A stretch of 6,510 nucleotides of DNA from Bryobacterales bacterium (GCA_003164075.1 PLRZ01000214.1:24394-30903); one strand, 5' to 3'; numbered from the stretch's first letter, positions 1 through 6,253 are shown. The notes: a model not told the origin generated them from the letters alone. Numbers and translations: made by a program.

Positions 1-41
1 TCGATCCTATTCGAGCAGCGGGGCTCTAATTCGGCGCGGTT

Positions 42-64
42 GGGCAGGCGAGCACCGCCTGCCC
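42..64. repeat. GC-rich hairpin, 9-bp perfect stem
   Basis: GGGCAGGCG (42-50) pairs perfectly with CGCCTGCCC (56-64) around a 5-base loop (AGCAC). There is no T-run on either side, so it is not a classical intrinsic terminator. Its position in repeat-rich intergenic DNA suggests a REP-like palindromic unit. A transcript-end or mRNA-stabilising role is possible but unsupported. Confidence 0.6.
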
Positions 65-107
65 CACCTGTGGGCTCATTGCAAATTCCACGACATCAGG
101 AGTTTTG

Positions 108-216
108 AAGAACCGCTTGCTTGCGCGCGCGGCTCGGAAAGCGCCGCGACGATTCCACGGGACCTGTTACCGAGCCGGGCTCAGAGGGTGCTCCGTCAGG
201 AAGCGTTGCTGCTCCG
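108..216 (-). repeat. Dispersed intergenic repeat, copy A
   Basis: The reverse complement of this stretch aligns along its length with 2407-2503. Both begin CGGAGCAGCA, share CGGCTCGGTAACA and TTTCCGAGCCGCGCGCGC, and end AGCAAGCGGTTCTT. Copy A has about 12 extra bases between the CCTG(A/G)CGG part and CGGCTCGGTAACA. Positions 151-170 also match 6491-6510 in direct orientation at 18 of 20 bases. The copies are diverged but clearly related, and none contains a coding frame. I infer a palindromic or MITE-like intergenic repeat family. Confidence 0.8.
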
Positions 217-226
217 CCGCATGGCC

Positions 227-241
227 GTTTCGCGACAGAAA
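227..241 (-). repeat. 15-nt companion motif, copy A
   Basis: GTTTCGCGACAGAAA here is the exact reverse complement of 6429-6443 and differs from 2518-2532 at one base. In copies A and C it sits on the same side of the main repeat (in repeat orientation, upstream of the CGCT(C/T)CCTG part). It is followed here by CCAGCTATTGGCTCTT, and similar TAGCCA/TGGCTA strings lie next to the other two copies. It is probably the outer part of the same repeat element. Confidence 0.7.
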
Positions 242-292
242 CCAGCTATTGGCTCTTTTGAAGCGCCTCCGGCGCTATCTGTTCTTTGTCCT

Positions 293-320
293 TCTCAGCG
301 TTTCCGCGTCTCTGCGGTTA
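293..320. repeat. Short periodic GCG-phased repeat
   Basis: The stretch reads as three imperfect units of 8-9 bases: TCTCAGCGT, TTCCGCGT, CTCTGCGGT. On the other strand it is AACCGCAGAGACGCGGAAAC and onward. From memory, similar 'CGCAGAGACGCGGAGAC'-like strings occur between genes in many unrelated bacteria, with no established function. The periodicity is visible directly. The link to that wider class is recollection, not a search result. Confidence 0.5.
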
Positions 321-396
321 ATCTTGCCGCTCCGGAGTTACCCCGATCGATCAAGGCCGACGGCAGTCGGCGCTGGAGCTCTGTGGTGAATGCTGC

Positions 397-1923
397 CTAC
401 TCGAAGCGAATACCCTGCGCCAGCGGCAATTGCGTCGACCAGTTGACGGTATTCGTCTGTCTCCGCATGTAAGCCTTCCACGCGTCGCTGCCCGACTCAC
501 GGCCGCCGCCCGTCTCCTTTTCGCCGCCGAACGCGCCGCCGATTTCCGCCCCGCTCGTGCCGATATTCACGTTGGCGATTCCACAATCGCTGCCGCGATG
601 GCTGAGGAATGTTTCCGCCGAGATCAGGTTATTGGTGAACATCGCCGACGAAAGACCCTGCGGCACGTCGTTGTGCCAGTGGATCGCCTCGTCCAGATGG
701 TCGAACTCCACAAGGTACAGGATGGGCGCGAAGATCTCTTCCTTCAGGATCGGCATATCGGGACGCGCGCGTACCAGCGTGGGCTCCACGAAGCATCCCG
801 TGACGTGGCCGCCGCCCGCCAGGATTTCGCCGCCTTGTTCGCGGATGCGCCGGACGCCGTCCAGCATGTCGTCCACTGCGCGGTGGTTCACCAGGGGCCC
901 CATCAGCGTCCCTTCTTCCAGCGGGTGGCCGATTTTCACCTGCCGGTAGGCGTTCACCAGTGCGCTGGTCATCTTGCCGGCGATGCCGCGCTGCAGAAAC
1001 AATCGCCGTGTAGTGGTGCAGCGCTGGCCCGCCGTTCCCACCGCGCCGAACAGTACCGCCCGCAGCAACAGATCGATATTGCAGTCGTCCATGGCGATGA
1101 TGCCGTTGTTGCCGCCCAGTTCCAGAATGCTCCGGCCCAGCCGCCCGGCGACCACTTCGGCCACATGCCGGCCCACGACGGTGGACCCGGTGAAGCTCAC
1201 CAGCGGAATGCGCCGGTCGCGGACGAGCGTCTCGGCGATGGGGTCGCTCTTGCCAATCACCAGGTTGAAAATGGCCTTCAGGCCGTGCCGGTCGAGCACG
1301 CGGTTGCAGATTTTCTGCACCGCGATGGCCGTGAGCGGCGTGTCCGAAGAGGGCCGCCACAGTACGCAGTCGCCGCACACCGCCGCGATCATGGCGTTCC
1401 AGGCCCACACCGCGACGGGGAAATTGAACGCGCTGATCACGCCCACGATTCCCAAGGGGTGCCACTGCTCGTACATGCGATGCCCCGGCCGCTCACTGTG
1501 CATGGTGAGCCCATAGAGTTGGCGCGAAAGGCCGACCGCAAAATCGGCGATATCGATCATCTCCTGGACTTCGCCGCACCCTTCGGCCAGGATTTTTCCC
1601 ATCTCCAGCGAGACCAGCTTCCCCAGGTCGTCTTTCGAGGCGCGCAGTTCGTTGCCGATTTCGCGTACGATCTCGCCGCGGCGGGGAGCCGGCATCATCC
1701 GCCAGTCCAGGAACGCCCCGGTTGCGCGTGCCACTACGCTTTCATAGTCCGCCGGTCCAGCCAGTTGGATTTTGGCGAGCGGCTCGCCGGTGGCCGGGTC
1801 CATGGATTCCAGTTGACCGCCGGACGGACCGGCGATCCAGTCGCCATGGCAGGCGCCGGAATTCACTGGCTCGATGTGCAGTTTTTCCAGGATCTCGGGG
1901 ATCTGATTCTGCGTGGTGAACAC
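397..1923 (-). CDS. ALDH7-family aldehyde dehydrogenase (probable alpha-aminoadipate semialdehyde / piperideine-6-carboxylate dehydrogenase)
   Basis: This is an NAD(P)-dependent cytosolic dehydrogenase of 508 aa, full length for antiquitin-type (ALDH7) enzymes. The cofactor domain carries FNFP (166-169, catalytic-site Asn167) and SFTGST (243-248). The active site shows ELGGNN (268-273, general base Glu268), GQRCTT (299-304, nucleophile Cys302) and EEIFAP (395-400). The C-terminal NIGTSGAEIGGAFGGEKETG block followed by GGGRESGSDAWKAYMRR is diagnostic of ALDH7. Family members oxidise alpha-aminoadipate semialdehyde (equilibrating with piperideine-6-carboxylate) to 2-aminoadipate in lysine catabolism; some also act on betaine aldehyde or lipid aldehydes. 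The usual Lys after the cofactor loop (WKP) is Arg190 here. The start is GTG: an in-frame TAG lies four codons upstream and no Met occurs before residue 41. The Shine-Dalgarno is weak. The 99-aa gene lies 35 bp upstream on the same strand, probably co-transcribed. No other lysine-degradation gene is visible, so the exact substrate is inferred. Confidence 0.93.
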   Translation of the reverse strand: MFTTQNQIPEILEKLHIEPVNSGACHGDWIAGPSGGQLESMDPATGEPLAKIQLAGPADYESVVARATGAFLDWRMMPAPRRGEIVREIGNELRASKDDLGKLVSLEMGKILAEGCGEVQEMIDIADFAVGLSRQLYGLTMHSERPGHRMYEQWHPLGIVGVISAFNFPVAVWAWNAMIAAVCGDCVLWRPSSDTPLTAIAVQKICNRVLDRHGLKAIFNLVIGKSDPIAETLVRDRRIPLVSFTGSTVVGRHVAEVVAGRLGRSILELGGNNGIIAMDDCNIDLLLRAVLFGAVGTAGQRCTTTRRLFLQRGIAGKMTSALVNAYRQVKIGHPLEEGTLMGPLVNHRAVDDMLDGVRRIREQGGEILAGGGHVTGCFVEPTLVRARPDMPILKEEIFAPILYLVEFDHLDEAIHWHNDVPQGLSSAMFTNNLISAETFLSHRGSDCGIANVNIGTSGAEIGGAFGGEKETGGGRESGSDAWKAYMRRQTNTVNWSTQLPLAQGIRFE

Positions 1924-1958
1924 GCTACTATTCTAGCCCCGGGGCCATCGGCGCGCGA

Positions 1959-2258
1959 TCAAACTGCGACCCCTTCGGCTGCTTGCGCGACCTGCTCCAC
2001 GAGTCTCGTGCGCGGCTGAAAACGGAAAAGCGGGCATAAGTACGTGCGGCCAGCGGAGTGAAACTCCACTTCATAGGTGTCGGCTCCCGAGTCGACTTCG
2101 GCCTGCGAGCGCCTTCGGATCCGGCAGCGGCTTATCAAAGTGCCGGGCCGCATCGCGACCTCGGACCGCCCGCCAATCTCCCGCGCTTCCAGTGGACTGA
2201 TAATTTCGCACAACAAGAACCCCCGTCCCGGCACTGCCTGCTCGACAGCCGCACTCAC
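1959..2258 (-). CDS. Small uncharacterised protein, 99 aa, upstream of the ALDH
   Basis: I do not recognise this family. The frame runs from GTG at 2258 to TGA at 1959-1961. A GAGG Shine-Dalgarno (2265-2268) lies 6 bases before the start, which is the main reason for accepting this start. The protein is soluble-looking, with no signal peptide or membrane segment. It has an amphipathic N-terminal half (GRGFLLCEIISPLEAREIGG), then alternating hydrophobic/charged stretches suggesting beta strands (DTYEVEFHSAGRTYLCPLF), then RFQPRTRLVEQ. Two cysteines (CEII, CPLF) are present but no CxxC motif. Amino-acid composition looks like a real protein rather than an antisense shadow. It ends 35 bp before the ALDH start on the same strand, so the two probably form an operon. 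Function unknown. Confidence 0.62.
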   Translation of the reverse strand: MSAAVEQAVPGRGFLLCEIISPLEAREIGGRSEVAMRPGTLISRCRIRRRSQAEVDSGADTYEVEFHSAGRTYLCPLFRFQPRTRLVEQVAQAAEGVAV

Positions 2259-2264
2259 GCCTAA

Positions 2265-2268
2265 CCTC
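2265..2268 (-). promoter_or_regulatory. Ribosome binding site for the 99-aa protein
   Basis: GAGG on the minus strand, 6 bases before the GTG at 2258. It decides the start of the 99-aa gene, which has no ATG at this end. Confidence 0.55.
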
Positions 2269-2406
2269 GGTTTGCCGGGTCTCTGAGCTCCTGCTTGGTT
2301 ATGACGACTACGTTACCGTACCGCCGCACGCCCGCGCGCCCAGGAAGGGTATCTCTCGGACAGTGCGGTTGATTCAGAAACCGAGGTCCTCCACCGGCTG
2401 TTTCCC

Positions 2407-2503
2407 CGGAGCAGCACCGCTCCCTGGCGGTCGCGGCTCGGTAACAAGTCCCGTGAAATCATCGCAGTGTTTTCCGAGCCGCGCGCGCCAGCAAGCGGTT
2501 CTT
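2407..2503 (+). repeat. Dispersed intergenic repeat, copy B
   Basis: It aligns with the reverse complement of 108-216 (copy A). Its part 2416-2446 (ACCGCTCCCTGGCGG followed by TCGCGGCTCGGTAACA) is identical over 31 bases to 6451-6481 (copy C). Within it ACCGC and GCGGT can pair as a small hairpin around TCCCTG; copy C extends this stem to GACCGC/GCGGTC. It lies in the gap downstream of ald, as copy A lies downstream of the ALDH gene and copy C downstream of hpnE. Confidence 0.85.
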
Positions 2504-2517
2504 GCCGTTTGAAGTGA

Positions 2518-2532
2518 GTTTCGCGACAGAGA
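2518..2532 (+). repeat. 15-nt companion motif, copy B
   Basis: GTTTCGCGACAGAGA differs at one base from the motif at 227-241 and from the reverse complement of 6429-6443. It is followed by CTAGTCTAATAGCCAACAGCTCTT, resembling the CCAGCTATTGGCTCTT that follows copy A. Here it lies beyond the right end of the main repeat, whereas in copies A and C it lies at the CGCTCCCTG end, so the modules are arranged differently. Confidence 0.65.
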
Positions 2533-2592
2533 CTAGTCTAATAGCCAACAGCTCTTCACCGACAGCCGCCCAAATCGCTCGTTGCATTCAGT

Positions 2593-2613
2593 CGCTCCCT
2601 GGACCGCGCCTCG
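2593..2613 (+). repeat. Possible degenerate fragment of the dispersed repeat
   Basis: CGCTCCCTGGACCGCGCCTCG resembles CGCTCCCTGGCGGTCGCGGCTCG of copies B and C if a two-base gap is allowed. The match is short and GC-rich, so chance is a real alternative. Confidence 0.3.
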
Positions 2614-2728
2614 ATGCGGCGCCCCGGCTCTTCATTGACTGCATCGGTTGGCGGCGCGTCCAGTCCGGCAGCGACCGCGGTGCGGAACCCGTCAGGAAAG
2701 ACAAACCAATCGGCGGCGACAGGACGAC

Positions 2729-3838
2729 TTACACCGCCGCTAACGCCCGAAACACCCGCCCTTGCGAGGCCGCGACCCCGGCGTGCGTCACATATCCGTT
2801 GTAAGTATTCACGCCCTTCTTCAGCGCCGCATGACGCTCGCAAGCGCCTTCCAAACCGTGATTCGCCAGTTCCAACAAATAGGGGAAAGTCGCATTAGTC
2901 AGCGCAAAAGTAGAAGTGTGCGGCACCGCGGCCGGCATGTTAGACACACAATAGTGCAGTACGCCGTCTACTAAGTAGACCGGCTCCGTATGAGTAGTCG
3001 CATGCGACGTTTCGAAGCAGCCGCCCTGATCGATCGCCACATCCACCACCACCGCTCCGCGTTTCATGGTGGCGATCATCTCGCGCCGCACCAGCCGCGG
3101 CGCCGACGCCCCGGGAATCAGGACCGCGCCCACCACCAGGTCGGCCGTCTTGAGGTTCTCGGTGATGGTCCACACGTTCGACGCCAGAGTGCTCACCTTC
3201 CCGTTGAAAATGTCGTCCAACTGGCGCAGGCGATTCAGATTGCGGTCGATAATCGTCACGCGGGCGCCCATTCCGACCGCGATTTTGGCGGCGTTGGTGC
3301 CCACGGTACCGCCACCCAGGATCACCACGTTGGCAGGCGCCACGCCCGGCACGCCGCCCAACAGGATGCCGCGTCCGCCGTTGGGTTTTTCCAGATACTG
3401 CGCACCCACCTGCACCGCCATGCGTCCCGCCACCTCGCTCATGGGCGTGAGCAGCGGCAGGCTGTTGTCGCTTTCGAGAATGGTCTCGTAGGCCACGCCG
3501 TTCACTTTGGATGAGAGCAGGCGGTCGGTGAGATCGGGGAGCGGCGCCAAGTGCAGGTAGGTGAACAGGATCAGCCCGGGCCGGAAGAACTCGTACTCGG
3601 CCTTCTGCGGCTCTTTCACTTTCACCACCAGATCGGCGCGCTTCCAGACGTCCGCGGCCGAATCCAGAATGGCCGCGCCGGCCTGCATGTATTCGCGATC
3701 GGCGATCGAACTGCCCTCGCCGGCATGCGTCTCCACCAGCACTTCGTGCCCCGCTTCCCGCAAGGCGATGACGCCGCTGGGCACCAGGCCAACCCGCGTC
3801 TCGTGGTCTTTGATTTCTTTCGGAACGCCGATAATCAT
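2729..3838 (-). CDS. ald: Alanine dehydrogenase
   Basis: This cytosolic enzyme catalyses NAD-dependent reversible deamination of L-alanine to pyruvate and ammonia, linking nitrogen assimilation and carbon supply. At 369 aa it matches the family length (about 370). The N-terminal catalytic part opens [17 protein letters not shown] with substrate-binding Arg15, then VKVKEP with Lys75 and TYLHLA with His96. [14 protein letters not shown] (134-147) and GGVPGVAPA precede the Rossmann fold GGGTVG (176-181), with Asp199 after strand 2 for the adenosine ribose. [13 protein letters not shown] places the catalytic Asp at 271, and [20 protein letters not shown] sequence (296-311) is the conserved C-terminal motif. 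All key residues are present, so it should be active; membrane transhydrogenase alpha subunits are related but lack this C-terminal arrangement. The ATG at 3838 has GGAGA (3847-3851) nine bases upstream of it, counted from GGAG. It is divergent from the EamA gene and appears to be a single-gene unit. Confidence 0.96.
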   Translation of the reverse strand: MIIGVPKEIKDHETRVGLVPSGVIALREAGHEVLVETHAGEGSSIADREYMQAGAAILDSAADVWKRADLVVKVKEPQKAEYEFFRPGLILFTYLHLAPLPDLTDRLLSSKVNGVAYETILESDNSLPLLTPMSEVAGRMAVQVGAQYLEKPNGGRGILLGGVPGVAPANVVILGGGTVGTNAAKIAVGMGARVTIIDRNLNRLRQLDDIFNGKVSTLASNVWTITENLKTADLVVGAVLIPGASAPRLVRREMIATMKRGAVVVDVAIDQGGCFETSHATTHTEPVYLVDGVLHYCVSNMPAAVPHTSTFALTNATFPYLLELANHGLEGACERHAALKKGVNTYNGYVTHAGVAASQGRVFRALAAV

Positions 3839-3898
3839 GAGGACTGTCTCCAGAATTCAGATTAGCACCACGCAACGGTGGTAGGGCCAGCGCGGGGT
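3839..3898 (-). promoter_or_regulatory. ald leader / promoter-side region
   Basis: These 60 bases separate the ald start from the long palindrome and must hold the ald ribosome binding site (GGAG, 3848-3851). They should also hold its promoter, unless that lies in or beyond the palindrome. An imperfect inverted repeat (ACCACG at 3867-3872 against CGGTGGT at 3876-3882, one bulged base) sits in the middle and could be an operator or a chance hairpin. No convincing -35/-10 pair is visible. Confidence 0.35.
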
Positions 3899-3969
3899 GC
3901 TATTTCGGGGACAGGCTACATAACCTCGAAATAGAGTTTCGAGGTTATGTAGCCTGTCCCCGAAATAGC
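3899..3969. repeat. Long palindrome (33-bp arms, 5-base loop), REP/MITE-like
   Basis: Positions 3899-3931 and 3937-3969 are exact reverse complements around the loop TAGAG. Arms contain CTATTTCGGGGACAGGCTAC and ATAACCTCGAAA. A shorter alternative pairing also exists between CTATTTCG (3900-3907) and CGAAATAG (3927-3934). The right arm carries GTAG before CCTGTCCCCG. GTAG is the tetranucleotide typical of REP sequences mobilised by RAYT (Y1-type) transposases, so a REPIN or small non-autonomous element is plausible. There are no coding frames and no obvious target duplication. It lies between divergent ald and EamA genes, ending 25 bp before the EamA start, so it could fold in the EamA leader RNA or affect both promoters. 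It lacks the T-run of an intrinsic terminator. Confidence 0.92.
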
Positions 3970-3983
3970 CGGCCCGCTAGAAT

Positions 3984-3989
3984 GGTGAG
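3984..3989 (+). promoter_or_regulatory. Ribosome binding site of the EamA gene
   Basis: GGTGAG lies 5 bases before the ATG at 3995 and supports that start over the out-of-frame ATG at 3982. A TAGAAT string at 3978-3983 resembles a -10 box, but no matching -35 is seen. Confidence 0.45.
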
Positions 3990-3994
3990 TCTCG

Positions 3995-4870
3995 ATGACC
4001 AACTCGCCTCTTCGCTACCGCCTCCTGGTAATCGCCGCCGCGGCCCTGTTTTCCACAGGCGGGGCGGCCATCAAGGCGGCTTCCTTCGGGGGATGGCAGA
4101 TCGCCAGTTTTCGTTCGGCCATTGCAGCGGTGTTTCTCCTGGCCGTCATTCCGGAATCGCGCCGCCAGTGGCGCTGGCGCATGCTGCCGGTGGCGGCGTG
4201 CTACGCGGCCACGCTGATTTCCTTCGTTCTGGCCAACCGCCTCACCACTGCCGCCAACGCCATCTTTCTGCAATCGGCCGCGCCCCTCTATGTCCTGCTG
4301 CTCGGACCGCTTCTGTTGCGGGAGCCGATCCACCGCCGCGACGTAACTTTCGTGGCCGCGGTGGCGTGCGGGATCGCCTGTTTTTTTATCGGTTCGCCGC
4401 ACGCCGGAGCGACGGCGCCCGACCCCAGGCACGGCAACCTCTTCGCGATTGCCAGTGGCCTGGCATATGCCTTCATGCTCGTCGGTCTGCGCCGCTTGTC
4501 GCGCCACGATCAGGGAGGCAACGGCATCGCGACGGTGGCCATCGGCAACCTCATCGCGTGTGCGGTGGCGCTGCCCTTTGCCCTGCCGGCCCCGTCCTTC
4601 GGCGCCAAAGACGTGGCCGTGCTGTTATACCTCGGTACCATTCAGATCGGCGTGGCGTACTTGTGCCTCACGCGCGGAATCCGTCACGTTCCGGCCGTCG
4701 AGGCCACCACGCTGCTGATGGCCGAGCCCGCCCTCAGCCCCGTGTGGACCTGGCTGGTGTACCGCGAAACGCCGGGAGCCTGGGCGTTGGCCGGCGGCGC
4801 GCTAATCGTCTCCGCCACCCTCTGGAACACCTGGCAGGCGCAAGCCGCTCGCGCAGGCCCGCGCGACTAA
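3995..4870 (+). CDS. EamA/DMT-superfamily transporter
   Basis: This is an inner-membrane protein of 291 aa, the usual size for the ten-helix drug/metabolite transporter superfamily. Two EamA repeats are visible. The first covers about residues 8-132: helices near 10-29, 35-52, 63-80, 86-108 and 114-132, with the conserved R40 in ASFRSA and the block TTAANAIFLQSAAPLYVLLLG ending LLLREP (84-111). The second follows from about 145 to the end and repeats the pattern with VEATTLLMAEPALSPVWTWLVYRETP near 235-260. The family exports or imports small metabolites, amino acids or drugs, and sequence alone does not give the substrate. The short polar linker (HAGATAPDPRHGN) separates the halves. The start is ATG 3995 with GGTGAG upstream; the long palindrome ends 25 bp before it. 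hpnE follows 41 bp after the stop, probably in one transcript, although a functional link is not evident. Confidence 0.9.
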   Translation: MTNSPLRYRLLVIAAAALFSTGGAAIKAASFGGWQIASFRSAIAAVFLLAVIPESRRQWRWRMLPVAACYAATLISFVLANRLTTAANAIFLQSAAPLYVLLLGPLLLREPIHRRDVTFVAAVACGIACFFIGSPHAGATAPDPRHGNLFAIASGLAYAFMLVGLRRLSRHDQGGNGIATVAIGNLIACAVALPFALPAPSFGAKDVAVLLYLGTIQIGVAYLCLTRGIRHVPAVEATTLLMAEPALSPVWTWLVYRETPGAWALAGGALIVSATLWNTWQAQAARAGPRD

Positions 4871-4911
4871 CTTTTCCGGGTGCTCAGCGTCCATGACATA
4901 CTGACATCAGA

Positions 4912-6210
4912 ATGGCCAAAGTCCTCATAGCCGGAGGCGGGCTCGCCGGTTTGTCGGCGGCTGCCGCACTAGGTGGCGCCGGTTACGACGTCGAACTGTT
5001 TGAGGCGCGGCCGTTCCTCGGCGGCCGTGCCACATCTTATACGCTGCCCAACGCGGCCGGAGACGATACGGGGACCGAGACGATCGACAATTGCCAGCAC
5101 ATCCTGCTGCGCTGCTGCGTCAACCTGCTGGATTTCTACACTCGCCTGAACGTCCGCGACCGCATCAAGTTCTACCGCGAATTCTACTTCCTGGAGCCCG
5201 GCGGCCGCCTTTCCATCCTGCGGCGGGGCCGCTTCCCCGCTCCATTCCATTTCGCCGGCTCGTTTCTGCGCCTGCATTGCCTCGACCGGCACGACAAGAT
5301 GGGCATCGCCAAGGCCCTGCTGGCCATTCGCCGCGAGCGCACCCGCCGCAAGGATCTGGACCGCATCAGCATGCTCGACTGGCTGCTGCAAAAGCGCCAG
5401 ACGCCGCGCGCCATCGATCGTTTCTGGCGCCAGATCCTGGTAAGCGCGGTGAATGAGGACCTGGAGCGCATGGCCGCCATCCACGGCTTCCAGGTCTTTT
5501 GGCTGGGTTTTATGGCGCGCGCGGATTCCTACGAGATGGGGATTCCCGCGGTACCGTTGGGGCAACTCTATTCCACCGGCGCATGGGACCGTGTGGGCAA
5601 CGTCAGGATGCACTTTCGCGAGCCGGTGGAACGCATCGATGCTTCCGGATTCGTGGTAGGCGGGGAACGCCGCACGGCCGACTACTACGTGTGCGCGCTG
5701 CCCTTCGAACGGCTGGAAGCGGTGGGACTGCCGGCTCCCAAGCTGGAGCATTCTCCCATTACCGGCGTGCATCTGTGGTTCGACCGCGAAGTGACTACCC
5801 TGCCGCATGCCACACTGCTCGACCGCACCATGCAGTGGATGTTCAACAAAGACAGTGGCCGGTACCTGCAGATGGTGGTGAGCGCTTCCCGCGATCTGAC
5901 TCCGCTGTCGCGCGGGGAAATTATCGATATCGCTATCGGCGATCTGCGCCTCTATTTCCCGCGCGTCCGCGACGCGCACCTGGTGAAGGCCCACGTGATC
6001 AAGGAGCAGCGGGCCACCTTTTCGGCCGCCCCTGAGACCGAGCACCTGCGGTCCACGCCGGATTGCGGTATCGCCAATGTATTCCTGGCGGGGGACTGGA
6101 CGCGCACCGGTTGGCCGGCCACCATGGAAGGCGCCGTCCGCAGCGGCTACATTGCGGCCGAATGGGTGGCGCAGGCGGCCGGCAAACCTGCCAAGTTCGT
6201 GGTGGAATAG
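4912..6210 (+). CDS. hpnE: HpnE-type hydroxysqualene dehydroxylase (squalene-associated FAD-dependent desaturase)
   Basis: This is an FAD-dependent flavoprotein of 432 aa in the amine oxidase/phytoene desaturase superfamily. The N terminus has the dinucleotide fold VLIAGGGLAGLSAAAAL (GGGLAG 8-13), Glu31 for the ribose, and FLGGRATSY (35-43). TIDNCQHILLRCC (57-69) corresponds to the HpnE 'DNGQH' signature with Cys for Gly at 61. The C terminus has NVFLAGDWTRTGWPATMEGAV (389 on) followed by RSGYIAAEWV, the second FAD-binding motif. In known pathways HpnC and HpnD make hydroxysqualene from farnesyl diphosphate and HpnE reduces it to squalene for hopanoids. The main alternative is a carotenoid desaturase, but the GWPATMEGAVRSG ending favours HpnE. 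The ATG is chosen because the Rossmann motif begins at residue 8; the ribosome binding site is weak. It follows the EamA gene by 41 bp. hpnC and hpnD are not in the window, which is unusual since the three are often adjacent. Confidence 0.82.
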   Translation: MAKVLIAGGGLAGLSAAAALGGAGYDVELFEARPFLGGRATSYTLPNAAGDDTGTETIDNCQHILLRCCVNLLDFYTRLNVRDRIKFYREFYFLEPGGRLSILRRGRFPAPFHFAGSFLRLHCLDRHDKMGIAKALLAIRRERTRRKDLDRISMLDWLLQKRQTPRAIDRFWRQILVSAVNEDLERMAAIHGFQVFWLGFMARADSYEMGIPAVPLGQLYSTGAWDRVGNVRMHFREPVERIDASGFVVGGERRTADYYVCALPFERLEAVGLPAPKLEHSPITGVHLWFDREVTTLPHATLLDRTMQWMFNKDSGRYLQMVVSASRDLTPLSRGEIIDIAIGDLRLYFPRVRDAHLVKAHVIKEQRATFSAAPETEHLRSTPDCGIANVFLAGDWTRTGWPATMEGAVRSGYIAAEWVAQAAGKPAKFVVE

Positions 6211-6253
6211 CAGCTTTCGGCACGGGCGCCGCGCCGAGGCGCGTCAAAAGCTG
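6211..6253 (+). terminator. GC-rich stem-loop directly after hpnE
   Basis: CAGCTTT (6211-6217) pairs with AAAGCTG (6247-6253), enclosing an inner GCGCC (6226-6230) / GGCGC (6238-6242) stem. It starts at the base after the hpnE stop codon. There is no T-run after it, so it is at best a weak or factor-assisted terminator or a 3' stability hairpin. A small AACTG-A-CAGTT palindrome follows at 6256-6266. Confidence 0.35.

Larger units (their letters stand above)
1..396. other. Intergenic region downstream of the ALDH gene, no gene seen
   Basis: I see no credible coding sequence in this stretch. Open frames of about 94 codons run through it, but they cross the repeat elements, give arginine/leucine-rich low-information proteins and run into the antisense side of the ALDH gene. 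The region holds a GC-rich hairpin (42-64), dispersed repeat copy A (108-216), a 15-nt companion motif (227-241) and a short periodic repeat (293-320). The left edge is cut by the window, so a gene ending just outside cannot be excluded. Confidence 0.7.
2259..2728. other. Intergenic region between ald and the 99-aa gene, no gene seen
   Basis: This 470-bp gap lies downstream of ald and upstream of the 99-aa/ALDH pair, so it should contain the promoter of that pair; I could not pick out convincing -35/-10 boxes. It contains dispersed repeat copy B (2407-2503), the 15-nt companion motif (2518-2532) and a possible worn repeat fragment at 2593-2613. A minus-strand frame (2556-2843) overlaps the ald tail, but its product is low-complexity and it has no supported start. 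No T-tailed terminator is visible after ald. Confidence 0.6.

Noticed and set aside
430..2019. Long plus-strand open frame (529 codons) opposite the ALDH gene
   Set aside because: It is the antisense of a clear, full-length ALDH with intact motifs. Its product is His/Ala/Arg-rich without any domain, a usual by-product of high-GC codon use.
2556..2843. Minus-strand 95-codon frame overlapping the ald 3' end
   Set aside because: Half of it is an out-of-frame reading of ald and the rest runs through non-coding, possibly repeat-derived DNA.
2909..2920. His308 in ald where some relatives have Arg in the VPRTST motif
   Set aside because: This position varies between alanine dehydrogenases (Lys in the Mycobacterium tuberculosis enzyme as I recall it), so it is not a meaningful deviation.
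3899..3969. Reading the long palindrome as an intrinsic terminator
   Set aside because: It lies between divergent gene starts, not gene ends, and neither side has a T-run.
3982..4896. Plus-strand 304-codon frame overlapping the EamA gene in another frame
   Set aside because: The 3995 frame gives a perfect ten-helix EamA protein with GGTGAG placed for its ATG. The 3982 frame gives Arg/Pro/Gly-rich sequence.
4969..6045. Long minus-strand open frame (358 codons) opposite hpnE
   Set aside because: Antisense shadow of a recognisable flavoprotein gene, with no family resemblance of its own.
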